DNA of 64,000 nucleotides from Thalassobacillus devorans MSP14 (GTDB lineage: Bacteria; Bacillota; Bacilli; Bacillales; Halobacillaceae). Positions 25,251 to 34,243 of this stretch are shown here, piece by piece. The translations under genes were made by a program, and so were the position numbers. Below the pieces are notes generated by a model that did not search any database, was not told the DNA's origin, and was given only the letters and a program-made list of their open reading frames with translations. Numbering within the stretch: position 1 is the first letter of the stretch; each line of letters starts with the position of its first letter. The stretch is from positions 625,582-689,581 of the forward strand of contig NZ_KI543237.1 in NCBI RefSeq assembly GCF_000496835.1, in the 5' to 3' direction.

Positions 25251-25378
25251 TATATATATCCCTTCTTCAATAAAGCTTAACTCTGACAAATGCCATTATA
25301 TCCAATCTGATTTTGTTTAACAATTGGAATCTTTAAATGTCATCAAAATATAATCAAACCACATACTGATTATATTTA

Positions 25379-26566
25379 TCAGTCCTTTATAAACCTGTCT
25401 ACTACTCTCCTGGAAGCATTACCATCTTCCCATTCACAGAATCTGCGATAGAATTCTTCATACTGTTCCAGTTTGAACTTTTTTTCCTCGCTTTTAATTG
25501 CCGAAACCAACTCATCTGTCGTTTTCACTAATGGTCCGGGGGCTTCTTTTTCAAAATCGAAATAAAATCCTCTTAACTGGTCACGGTAATATTCTAAATC
25601 ATATACATAAAAAATCATGGGACGCTTCAAGTTGGCAAAATCGAAAAATACAGAGGAATAATCAGTAATCAATATATCTGAAACTAAGTATAAATCCCGT
25701 ATATCAGTATAATGAGAGAAATCATATACAAACCCTTCATATTCGGTCAAATCTAATTGATCCGCCACTAAATAATGCATTCGCATCAGCACGACATAAT
25801 CCTCACCTAATTCAGCTTGAAGCTTGTCCAAGTTCAAGGGAGAAGAGTATTTATATTTACCTTTGTGATGGTATTCATTATCTCGCCAGGTTGGTGCATA
25901 TAAAAGAACTTTTTTGTTTAAAGCAATACCCATTTGTTCTTTCAACCTACTAATATGACTCTCCTGATTGGCATTATATAAATAGTCATTTCTTGGATAC
26001 CCGGTCTCAAGAACTTCTTTATCAAAACTAAAAGCTCTACGAAAAATCTCTGTCGAATAAGCATTCGGTGATATTAAATAGTCCCACTTACTTGAAGCTT
26101 TCTTAAAGTTCTTTTTATAACGTTGAATATCTGTACCAGGCATCTGCACATCTTTCATATCAGCTGCCAATCTCTTTAAAGGAGTACCATGCCATGTCTG
26201 TAAGTACCTCGTATGCTTAGGCTTAGGAATCCATAATGGTAAACGGCTATTTGAAACCCAATAACGTGCCCTGTTCATCGCCACTAGCCACTTTATAGAA
26301 AAGCGAGGCACCATCTCTATTCCCTGGTCTTTGAAATAAGGGATGGAAGAACGGTCCATGCTCCAAACTAGTTTATACTCAGGATTATGTTCAGCCATAT
26401 ATTCAAATATAGCCCTTGGGCTGTCGCTATATTGTTTCCCTAAAAAACTTTCAAAAATCACCAATTTCGAATCAACCGGCAATACTTTACCAGCAACTTT
26501 AAAAAATAGCTTATAAAGTTTGGTTAAAGAGGCTTTGATAAATGCCTTTCTTAAAATAGCTTTCAT
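25379..26566 (-). CDS. CDP-glycerol glycerophosphotransferase, single-domain (TagB/TagF-like)
   Basis: 395 residues, one GT-B glycerophosphotransferase domain. Motifs: LQTWHGTPLKRL (catalytic His region), ETGYPRNDYL, VLLYAPTWRD, RMHYLVAD and LITDYSSVFFDFA (CDP-glycerol site). It lacks the N-terminal extension of B. subtilis TagF (about 746 residues), so in length it resembles TagB. True TagB is probably the gene beside tagD (33061), leaving this as a second primase, an intermediate transferase or a polymerase. It starts 5 bp after the tagE-like gene. Its C-terminal domain is closely similar to the second domain of the 1102-residue protein at 28672. Confidence 0.88.
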   Translation of the reverse strand: MKAILRKAFIKASLTKLYKLFFKVAGKVLPVDSKLVIFESFLGKQYSDSPRAIFEYMAEHNPEYKLVWSMDRSSIPYFKDQGIEMVPRFSIKWLVAMNRARYWVSNSRLPLWIPKPKHTRYLQTWHGTPLKRLAADMKDVQMPGTDIQRYKKNFKKASSKWDYLISPNAYSTEIFRRAFSFDKEVLETGYPRNDYLYNANQESHISRLKEQMGIALNKKVLLYAPTWRDNEYHHKGKYKYSSPLNLDKLQAELGEDYVVLMRMHYLVADQLDLTEYEGFVYDFSHYTDIRDLYLVSDILITDYSSVFFDFANLKRPMIFYVYDLEYYRDQLRGFYFDFEKEAPGPLVKTTDELVSAIKSEEKKFKLEQYEEFYRRFCEWEDGNASRRVVDRFIKD

Positions 26567-26571
26567 CTAGT

Positions 26572-28608
26572 TTAATCCCCCGTTATTTTACCAATCATTT
26601 GTTTAACTTTATTCACCACAGAATGCTTTTCTTTCTTTGATGGAGAAGCTTTCACTTGGTTCTCTGTCACTTTTATTGAAAGGTTACCATGTTTAGTAGA
26701 ATAAAGCCGGTAATTAAAGTTATTTTTTTGAACTGTATGACTCTCATCGTGATAAGAAAGACGGATATCCTTAGCGAAAGTACCCTGAGCCAGCCGTATA
26801 CTGAAATCTCCAATAAAGTCCAATTGCTCCAGGTCTTCAAATGGGATTTCAGTAAGAGCTTCCCCCCCAGTCTCCATTATATCGTAGAACTGGATCCAGG
26901 TAGATTTCCTGCCTCTAAGATACAGTTGAACTTCCTGCATGGGAAGATCAAGTTTTTCCATTTTTAAAACTAACCGCTGTTGATCGAAGTTTACTTCTTT
27001 AATGGTAAAAGGCAAAGCGAATTTAGGCTTCTCCTGTCTTATTACAGGATCTTTATCATTCAATTCTTTTAGTAGTTTTTTCCAATTTCGCACAAATTGG
27101 TTATAACTAAACTTTTCCACTACAGAAGATGCCTGGTTTGAGAATTGGTTTCTTTTATCTTCATCTTCCATCAACTCAATTATTCGTCTGCCAAGCTCAT
27201 CGGTATCGCCATCTTTTACTAAGTAACCATTTTCTCCATGAGTGATTATATCACGTGGGCCAAAGTTAATATCATAAGCAATAACAGGCGTCCCGAAAGA
27301 CATACTTTCGGTCATTACCATGCCGAAACCTTCAGAACGTGAAGTCATTATGGTAAGATAAGAACTTTTATAAACCGAGCCCATATCTGTCGTGAACCCT
27401 TTCATTACAATATTATTGGATAAGTTCAGGTCTTCTATCAATGTGTTTATGTTATTTTCTCTTTTATCCTTATAACTAAATCCATATATCTCCAATACGG
27501 CGTCAGGGTTATATTCAACAACCTTTTTGAAAGCTTTGATGCCGTCCTCTACTCTTTTTTTATAATGAAGGCGGGCGACTAGAATTACTTTATTCTTATC
27601 ATATTCCTCCCCTATACCTTTTTCATCCGGTTCAGCAACAAAATGAGGGATAACAGTATAGCTAGGCCTGTCACCGTATAATTTCGCTACCGATTCTTTT
27701 TGGCCATTGGTCAGGAAGATATGCTTATCAAACTCATTCAGATGATTGTAAAGTGTATCCCACACTGCACTAATTGGAGCATATTTTGTAAATGGTTTTG
27801 CAAAGTGACTACTATGGGAGAATGTCACTTTGCGTACTGATGGATGTTTTACTTGAATAACAGTATAGTCCAGATTTTTATCTGGCAGATTATATAACCT
27901 GTCTCTAAATTCAGCAAATAACACCGGTGCCTTATCATCTTCTATCACTTGTTCAATCCAGTAAACATAAGCGTCTGCCATGCTATCAAAGGTGATTGGT
28001 TCAGGAGCGTGCAGCTTGCATCTCACCCACTGTTTTTTATCATTAACTTCTATCGTTAAAAAAGTCTCACCATTTTTACCAACATGATGGTGGAAGGTCT
28101 CTTTCCTAGATTCAGGTTCGTACTCTATCACTCGCGTCAATTGCCCGCTGACTGCATACTCTTCCCGCTTAAAACGCCGCCTGGAATCATTGAAATAGTC
28201 GATATACATCAACTTTCCCTCTTCATTAAAACGCTTATATTTAATATATTTTCCGTTTATAAAATAGCGGTAAGCATAATCCCTTTTTTCATCAGGTTTA
28301 CGATCAAACCCTTTTTCTTCTTTCATATGAGCATCATCATCAATTTGGATTTCTTGATGTTTGGAGGGATCGATATCGTAGAAGAAATTACGGATGTCGA
28401 TGTCTTCAGGCAACTCCCCAAGTTCTCTCATTTCTCTCAGATCTTTCTGTAGGTTCCGTTGATAAGAAATAGTAAGCAGCTGCACATCTACTTCAGGAAA
28501 TTCATTCCTAAACATCTTCATGCGATTAACAACTGCTTTTGTCAACCCGCCTCTTTTAGAGGCGATAGTATTCAAGATAAAATATGGTTTCACTTGGATA
28601 GAAGACAA
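26572..28608 (-). CDS. tagE: Poly(glycerol-phosphate) alpha-glucosyltransferase (TagE-like)
   Basis: 678 residues, close to B. subtilis TagE (about 673). Start is TTG with GAGGAG six bases upstream. The N-terminal half holds the TagE/TarM-type beta-sheet extension (LNTIASKRGGLTKAVVNRMK, then a region with YFNDSRRR). The GT4 core shows VARLHYKKRVEDGIKAF, EIYGFSYKD and SRSEGFGMVMTESMSFGTPV. A C-terminal beta-rich module (about 520-660) follows, ending in a basic tail. It would add glucose from UDP-glucose to C2 of glycerol units on WTA in the cytosol. It lies between two glycerophosphotransferase genes in the leftward operon. Confidence 0.85.
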   Translation of the reverse strand: MSSIQVKPYFILNTIASKRGGLTKAVVNRMKMFRNEFPEVDVQLLTISYQRNLQKDLREMRELGELPEDIDIRNFFYDIDPSKHQEIQIDDDAHMKEEKGFDRKPDEKRDYAYRYFINGKYIKYKRFNEEGKLMYIDYFNDSRRRFKREEYAVSGQLTRVIEYEPESRKETFHHHVGKNGETFLTIEVNDKKQWVRCKLHAPEPITFDSMADAYVYWIEQVIEDDKAPVLFAEFRDRLYNLPDKNLDYTVIQVKHPSVRKVTFSHSSHFAKPFTKYAPISAVWDTLYNHLNEFDKHIFLTNGQKESVAKLYGDRPSYTVIPHFVAEPDEKGIGEEYDKNKVILVARLHYKKRVEDGIKAFKKVVEYNPDAVLEIYGFSYKDKRENNINTLIEDLNLSNNIVMKGFTTDMGSVYKSSYLTIMTSRSEGFGMVMTESMSFGTPVIAYDINFGPRDIITHGENGYLVKDGDTDELGRRIIELMEDEDKRNQFSNQASSVVEKFSYNQFVRNWKKLLKELNDKDPVIRQEKPKFALPFTIKEVNFDQQRLVLKMEKLDLPMQEVQLYLRGRKSTWIQFYDIMETGGEALTEIPFEDLEQLDFIGDFSIRLAQGTFAKDIRLSYHDESHTVQKNNFNYRLYSTKHGNLSIKVTENQVKASPSKKEKHSVVNKVKQMIGKITGD

Positions 28609-28671
28609 TAGAAACTCCTCCTAACTAGTTCATAGCCCTGCAGTTTTAACCACAGGGCTACGTCATTACTT

Positions 28672-31600
28672 TCAAAAAACCTCTTTTACTACTCGCTCCG
28701 TTGCTTTTCCATCTTCTAAATAACAGAACTTATCATAAAAAGCTTGATATTTGTCTTTATAATCTTCTTTTAGTTGATCAAGTCCAGAGATGGCCTCAAT
28801 GACTTCTGATGTTGTTTTTACAATAGGGCCTGGAGCTTTCTCTTCAAAATCAAAATAAAACCCGCGCAAGTCATCTCGGTATTCATCCAGGTCGAATGCA
28901 AAAAATACCATCGGCTTTTGAGTATTGGCATAATCGAACATGACGGAAGAGTAATCTGTTATCAAGCAGTCTGTAATTGTATATAATTCTTGCACCTCTG
29001 GATACTTGGATACATCTATTGCAAATTCCTGCATTTCTTCCGGTATCACTAATTTATTGCTGACAATTACATGCATCCGCAATAAAATAATGAAATCTTC
29101 TCCCAGTTCCTTTTGCATTTGCTCTAAGTCCAAATCAAGTTTGAAAGTGAATTTATTTTTTGATTTTTGATTATCTCTGAACGTAGGTGCATATAAAACC
29201 ACTTTCTTTCCTTCTGGTATACCCAGTTGCTTTTTCAGCTGTCCAGCAATTTGATAACGTTCTTTCTTGTAGAACAAATCGTTCCTTGGGTATCCGGTTT
29301 CCAAAATAGTTCCCTTAAAACGAAAAGCAGAACGAAAAGACTTGGTAGCATATTCACTTGGAGAAATCAGATAATCCCAATTTTTAATAGCATTACTGAC
29401 TCTCTCAAGGTAATCAGCGCTTCTTCCATGAATTTCTTCGATATCAAACAGCATTTTCTTTAAAGGAGTGCCATGCCATGTTTGCAAATACACAGTTTCC
29501 TTAGGTTTCTTCATGTAGGTAGGGAAATTTTGATTGTTGACCCAATATCCTGCCCTTGCCAAATAATAGTAATATTTTGGACTTAATCGTTTGATTTTTT
29601 TCGTATTAGGGTCTTTGAAGCGGTGATTGCGATTATACACCCATACCTTTTTGTAGTTTAATTCTTTCCTTACTATTTCTTCATAGATATATCGTGGGCT
29701 GTCAGCGTATTGTTTTCCTGTACCACTTTCAAATAAAATAAGTGATTTGTCTACAGGAAAACGGCGAAGTACTGAATAAAAAGCCTTCATAGTTGGGAAA
29801 TACCATTTACTTTTCCTAAACCTTTTCCCCAGTTCATCCCAAATATAACTATTCTCTTTAATTATTCGTAATTTGTTGTTTTTCTTTGCCCTTTCAATTA
29901 CTGAATAGATTCGTTCATTAGCACTCTGATCCTTATATGTGATGAATTTATCACTGCGGATTTTGAATTCTTCTTTCATTTTGAAACCATCGTTTATTCT
30001 TTGCTGCAGCTTATCCAAAACCTCATCTGCTTCAAAGACAATATCTCCGGGTAAGTCATTGTCCAAATCCAAATGGGAAGGACGTTTTCCGATAAACCTG
30101 CTGCGGTCGAATTGGTAGTAGACGATAGGTTTATGCAGGAAACTAAAATCAAATGCAACACTAGAATAATCCGTAATCATCAATTTACTTTCTTTTAGCA
30201 ATTGCTGTACATCTACTTCTCCTTGAGTGATAACTTTTACAGGTGAATCTTCAAACGCATAACTATATTTTTGCATATTCGGATGTAAGCAGAATAGTAC
30301 TTCTAAGTTATTTTCGTCTGCAATTCTGTGTAAGTCGGGATGATGGATCAATTCGTGATACCTTTGGTAATATTCAGTTTCTGTAAAGTTTTCGAGAGAT
30401 CCTATATAATCACGCCAAGTCGGGATGATTAAAATCTGGTTTTTTACAGGGGTATCGGACTCGAACAATTTATCAAACCTCGAAAGTCCAGTTACAAATA
30501 CCTCCTCCTCTTCATAACCGAAATCATTAATAATCATCTCTTTTTCAAATTCGGAACTAACTAAAAACAAATCAGTATCAAAAGCTGGTGACTTCTTCCC
30601 ATAGTTAGCTACCATATTTTTCGTTCCCATGACACCATGCTGCAAAAACACCTTAACCGCTGTCACTTTCTTTTTAAACTTCGGTGACCGAACCGGATAC
30701 AGATAGTCGGGGTGATGGGAACCAATGATCCTATTAGCTAATAAGGTATAGAGGATGTGACGTTTTGAACCGAATTCAATAACGTTACCTAAATGATCAA
30801 TATTTTTTCTTTCAGGTGAATCTTTTTCTATTACATAATAAACTTCTTTGTCCGGATGATTTTCGCGCATATATTTAAAAAAGTGATAGCCGGTGTCTTG
30901 TGCTTTATATGGACGCTCCCCCACTAACCAAATATCTCTGCCACGATTCATCCACTTCAAAACCCTGGCAATTTTAAGCAATCTTTTCATGTATTGATAA
31001 TTTTCATTTTTTAATTCAAACACTTCAAAAGAAAGGTTTGATTGCTTAAATGTGTAATATGGTGAAATAATACTGGCAGTATTTGAAGACTTAGTATCCG
31101 CGCCTCTTGTCAATAACCGTGTTTTAAAGGTAGGTTTTCCTACCCTTATCCATTTTTCCTCACTGAGGTCATGCATGTTTAATCTAAGGTATAAATCGTA
31201 TACTCCTTCATTAAGTAAAGGAACACCTGTTGTTTTATATAATGGCACGTCCACCGTATATTGGTACCTATTTAACCCGAATTTGTTTCTTGTGCCTTCA
31301 AAGTCATGTATTAAGGTTAATTCAACAACGTGCTGCTCTTGAGTCTCCCTGCTCACTAAAACAGCCTCTCCATTATTTACAGACGAATTCCTGGTGAATA
31401 ACTTACCAGCAATCATGTACTTCTCTTTATCGCGCTCCGCTTTTTCTATTTGAATTTTTGTAGGAGATTGAGGATCCTCATTAATTGTCAAAGAAATATT
31501 ACCCTTTTTAGTGATATAAAATTGAAAAACATTTTCTTTTATGTGAACCGGGCCTTGTGGCTCCACCTCGGTCTGTTGAAATCTTCCAAGTCTAATTAAG

Positions 31601-31980
31601 TAAAATGCTATATCTATCCCATTTTTATTGATTACTTCGGCCTTTTCTTTAATTCGATTCCATGTCTTCTCTTTAAGTGAACTTTTAGGAGTGGCCACTT
31701 TCAAATATAAATCAAAAATGTTAGTTGAGACTTCCTGTTGTAGTTTTTCTAAATCAGAGTAAGTAACCTCAAATGAAAATTCATTACTTGGTTTTATTTT
31801 TCCGAGTCTACTTTCCGATGATGAGTCACGTGCGATAGCCCATAACTCCACTGCAGTATAGTTACTTCGTGCAAATTCCCCACTAAAGCAAACTGCATTT
31901 TCTCCATACTTTATATCAAATTTGTGTTTTAATTTTTTACCACTTTTATTTTTTTTGTTTTTCTTTAGGTTGAACAACAT
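28672..31980 (-). CDS. Two-domain CDP-glycerol glycerophosphotransferase (TagF-like fusion)
   Basis: 1102 residues from the ATG at 31980 with GGCAGGTG upstream. N-terminal third (about 1-300): beta-rich accessory modules. First glycerophosphotransferase domain (about 335-700): FLQHGVMGTK, TGLSRFDKL, IIPTWRDY, FCLHPNM, MITDYSSVAFDF. Second domain (about 730-1100): LQTWHGTPLKKM, ETGYPRNDLF, VLYAPTFRDN, RMHVIVSN, LITDYSSVMFDYA. Both domains keep the catalytic motifs. B. subtilis TagF has only one such domain in about 746 residues. It probably polymerises the glycerol-phosphate chain; the doubling could couple priming and elongation or make an alternating polymer. It is first in the leftward operon. 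Confidence 0.85.
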   Translation of the reverse strand: MLFNLKKNKKNKSGKKLKHKFDIKYGENAVCFSGEFARSNYTAVELWAIARDSSSESRLGKIKPSNEFSFEVTYSDLEKLQQEVSTNIFDLYLKVATPKSSLKEKTWNRIKEKAEVINKNGIDIAFYLIRLGRFQQTEVEPQGPVHIKENVFQFYITKKGNISLTINEDPQSPTKIQIEKAERDKEKYMIAGKLFTRNSSVNNGEAVLVSRETQEQHVVELTLIHDFEGTRNKFGLNRYQYTVDVPLYKTTGVPLLNEGVYDLYLRLNMHDLSEEKWIRVGKPTFKTRLLTRGADTKSSNTASIISPYYTFKQSNLSFEVFELKNENYQYMKRLLKIARVLKWMNRGRDIWLVGERPYKAQDTGYHFFKYMRENHPDKEVYYVIEKDSPERKNIDHLGNVIEFGSKRHILYTLLANRIIGSHHPDYLYPVRSPKFKKKVTAVKVFLQHGVMGTKNMVANYGKKSPAFDTDLFLVSSEFEKEMIINDFGYEEEEVFVTGLSRFDKLFESDTPVKNQILIIPTWRDYIGSLENFTETEYYQRYHELIHHPDLHRIADENNLEVLFCLHPNMQKYSYAFEDSPVKVITQGEVDVQQLLKESKLMITDYSSVAFDFSFLHKPIVYYQFDRSRFIGKRPSHLDLDNDLPGDIVFEADEVLDKLQQRINDGFKMKEEFKIRSDKFITYKDQSANERIYSVIERAKKNNKLRIIKENSYIWDELGKRFRKSKWYFPTMKAFYSVLRRFPVDKSLILFESGTGKQYADSPRYIYEEIVRKELNYKKVWVYNRNHRFKDPNTKKIKRLSPKYYYYLARAGYWVNNQNFPTYMKKPKETVYLQTWHGTPLKKMLFDIEEIHGRSADYLERVSNAIKNWDYLISPSEYATKSFRSAFRFKGTILETGYPRNDLFYKKERYQIAGQLKKQLGIPEGKKVVLYAPTFRDNQKSKNKFTFKLDLDLEQMQKELGEDFIILLRMHVIVSNKLVIPEEMQEFAIDVSKYPEVQELYTITDCLITDYSSVMFDYANTQKPMVFFAFDLDEYRDDLRGFYFDFEEKAPGPIVKTTSEVIEAISGLDQLKEDYKDKYQAFYDKFCYLEDGKATERVVKEVF

Positions 31981-32395
31981 CAAATTCACCTGCCACTATA
32001 AGAATTCTTTAATAAGTAATAATTTTATTTCACAAAATTTCTCTATGTTCCCAGGTTATTTCAAAAATTTGCCAACAATCTTTTTCATTCCCTTTCCTTC
32101 ATGTGCTGGAATAAGTATCGGTATAAAATTGAATCCCTAAGATTATTGTGCTCTCTTATAAAAAAATCATAAAATAGTTGCTCCTCCAACCTGAGAGAGC
32201 TAAAGGATAGCCTCAAATTAATTATTATATCTTCTTTCGCTTAATCTTAACTTATGCTACACCAATTTTTGCTGTATTATCAACTATTATTCCTGCAAAC
32301 CATTCCCCTTAACGATCAATTCAAACACGTCCCATAGTTCACCAACAATAATTCGATATATAATCAGAGATTTAGTACGTTTGCTGGTTAAATTC
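31981..32395. other. Long A/T-rich intergenic stretch with no gene seen
   Basis: This 415-bp stretch between the divergent tag operons holds no frame of note. It must contain the leftward operon promoter, but no candidate stands out. GCTCTC and GAGAGC form a loose inverted repeat near 32150 and 32200. Confidence 0.5.
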
Positions 32396-32443
32396 AAAAA
32401 ACTCCCCTGTAGCTATCCTTCATTGCTACTTGGGGAGTTTTTG
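32396..32443. terminator. Strong hairpin terminator without an obvious upstream gene
   Basis: AACTCCCC-T-GTAGC pairs with GCTAC-TT-GGGGAGTT, with T runs on both strands (TTTTTGTATAATTTT rightward). No annotated gene ends here: the genes on both sides diverge from it. It may end an unannotated small RNA or insulate the divergent promoters. Confidence 0.7.
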
Positions 32444-32555
32444 TATAATTTTGTAAACTAATGGATAGGCTTGTCTTTTTGTCCTGTTCCCTATAAAATG
32501 ATTATAGCAATACCTATTATTATACCGAACTAATATTAACTCATTTTAAATAAAT

Positions 32556-32599
32556 TGTTAAATTTACGTTATGACTGTGTAAAATTCGGCTATTATACT
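32556..32599 (+). promoter_or_regulatory. tagD promoter overlapped by candidate PhoP/WalR-type repeats
   Basis: -35 ATGACT (32571), 17 bp, -10 TATACT (32594). TGTTAA (32556), CGTTAT (32567) and TGTAAA (32578) repeat at 11-bp steps; reversed they read TTTACA, ATAACG, TTAACA with 5-bp spacers, like PhoP boxes on the opposite strand. They cover the -35 region, which suits repression. In B. subtilis PhoP represses tagA/tagD in phosphate starvation (known); the match here is inference. Confidence 0.45.
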
Positions 32600-32669
32600 A
32601 GTAAACTAGTAAAACCTTTCACTTAACTATTCAATAATTCGAGTTTATATTTTCCAGGAGGGAAAAAAC

Positions 32670-33068
32670 ATGAAAAAAGTAATTACCTATGGAACATTCG
32701 ATTTGTTGCATTGGGGACATATCAATTTACTAAGTCGTGCTAAAGAATTAGGGGACTACCTGATTGTAGCCATTTCTACAGATGAATTCAACGCTATAAA
32801 AAATAAAGAAGCTTATCACAGTTTTGAAAACAGAAAAATGATTCTTGAAGCAATCAAGTATGTAGACGAAGTAATCCCTGAAGAACATTGGGAGCAAAAA
32901 GTAGAAGATGTCGTCAACCACGATGTAGATGTATTCGTAATGGGAGACGATTGGGAAGGAAAGTTCGACTTCCTGAAAGATTATTGTGAAGTGGTTTATC
33001 TGCCACGTACCGTCGGAATTTCTACCACGAAAATCAAGAAAGAAATGGCTAAAGTTAATAATGGTTAG
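32670..33068 (+). CDS. tagD: Glycerol-3-phosphate cytidylyltransferase (TagD)
   Basis: 132 residues, the family length (B. subtilis TagD 129). The nucleotidyl-transferase signatures GTFDLLHWGHINLL (8-21) and RTVGISTTKIK (about 113-123) are present, plus VMGDDWEGKFDFL. It makes CDP-glycerol from CTP and sn-glycerol-3-phosphate, the donor for all TagB/TagF-type enzymes here. AGGAGGG lies before the ATG. Its stop codon overlaps the tagB start by 8 bases. Confidence 0.96.
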   Translation: MKKVITYGTFDLLHWGHINLLSRAKELGDYLIVAISTDEFNAIKNKEAYHSFENRKMILEAIKYVDEVIPEEHWEQKVEDVVNHDVDVFVMGDDWEGKFDFLKDYCEVVYLPRTVGISTTKIKKEMAKVNNG

Positions 33069-34212
33069 AGAAATACTTGTGAACGCCTATTTGATTTTTT
33101 TTCGAATAGGCTTCACTTTATTCAACTTATTTCCCCAAAAGAAGAAAACAGTCTTTGTTGCTTCTTTTGGGGATAATGTTTTGTATGTAGAAAATGCCTT
33201 AAAAAAGTGTTATGAAGGAAACATCGTTATCCTTAGCGCCCCTGAATGCCGGGTCAATTTTAAATTAGATTTTCAAACAGACGTTATTCCATTCGATTTA
33301 AAACGTCATCCCATACAATTCATTAAGTCTATTTATCATATATCCACATGCAGGCATGTATTTATTGATAATTACTTTGGCTTTTTAGCGGCTGCAAAGT
33401 TTCGAAAAAACGTGAAGTGTGTCCAATTATGGCATGCTGCAGGTGCCGTGAAGCGTTTCGGCTTGAAGGATCCATCAACGAAATATAGATCTGCTAAGGC
33501 GCAGGCTCGTTTCAAAAAAGTTTATCAAACGTTTGATCATGTCGTAGTAGGTTCGGAAAAAATGGCAGCCATCTTTAAAGAAAGTTTTGGGTTGGCAGAT
33601 GATCGTATGCTGCGTACGGGTGTACCACGTACGGACTTTTTTTATGATAAAAACGTGATAGAAAGAGTTGAATCTTCCCTTCACCGCCAATACCCTATCC
33701 TTCAAAATAAAAAAGTCATATTATACGCTCCTACTTTCCGTGATCATCAGTTAACCAACCCAAACATTCAATTGAACCTCCAACATCTATACGAGGAGCT
33801 AAATGAGGAATTTGTACTCTTGATGCGTCTCCACCCTGCTGTGAAGGCAAATTTATCAAATTCATATCCGGATTTCGTTATTGATGTCTCTTCCTACCCC
33901 AATATGAATGAGCTATTGGTAGTGACCGACATCCTTATTACAGACTATTCATCGATACCTTATGAATTTTCTATTTTAGAACGTCCAATGATTTTTTATT
34001 CCTATGATTTAGAGGAATATAAACGCGCGCGAGGCTTTTGGGAAGATTACCATTCCACTATTCCTGGCCCTGTTGTTTCTACAACGCAGGATATTATTGA
34101 AATAATTAAACGAAATGACTTTAATATGGAACAAATCAAACAATTTTCCCAACAATGGAATCATTATTCTAATGGAAATTCAAGCAGGCAGTTAATTGAA
34201 AAACTTTATTAA
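33061..34212 (+). CDS. tagB: CDP-glycerol glycerophosphotransferase, probable primase (TagB)
   Basis: 383 residues from the ATG at 33061, which overlaps the end of tagD; B. subtilis TagB has 381. The upstream open frame to 32986 is only the tagD shadow. An amphipathic N-terminal helix (YLIFFRIGFTLFNLF) suits membrane attachment. Motifs: VQLWHAAGAVKRFGLKD, TGVPRTDFF, LYAPTFRD, LMRLHPAVK and LITDYSSIPYEF. TagB adds the first glycerol-phosphate to ManNAc-GlcNAc-PP-undecaprenol. Coupling to tagD and the size favour that role over polymerase. No clear ribosome site is seen, so translation probably depends on tagD. Confidence 0.9.
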   Translation: MVREILVNAYLIFFRIGFTLFNLFPQKKKTVFVASFGDNVLYVENALKKCYEGNIVILSAPECRVNFKLDFQTDVIPFDLKRHPIQFIKSIYHISTCRHVFIDNYFGFLAAAKFRKNVKCVQLWHAAGAVKRFGLKDPSTKYRSAKAQARFKKVYQTFDHVVVGSEKMAAIFKESFGLADDRMLRTGVPRTDFFYDKNVIERVESSLHRQYPILQNKKVILYAPTFRDHQLTNPNIQLNLQHLYEELNEEFVLLMRLHPAVKANLSNSYPDFVIDVSSYPNMNELLVVTDILITDYSSIPYEFSILERPMIFYSYDLEEYKRARGFWEDYHSTIPGPVVSTTQDIIEIIKRNDFNMEQIKQFSQQWNHYSNGNSSRQLIEKLY

Positions 34213-34243
34213 AAAGTGAAGTATATATACGAGGAGAAACAGC

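Noticed and set aside
32986..33060. Upstream extension of tagB
   Set aside because: It lies inside tagD in another frame; tagB starts naturally at 33061.
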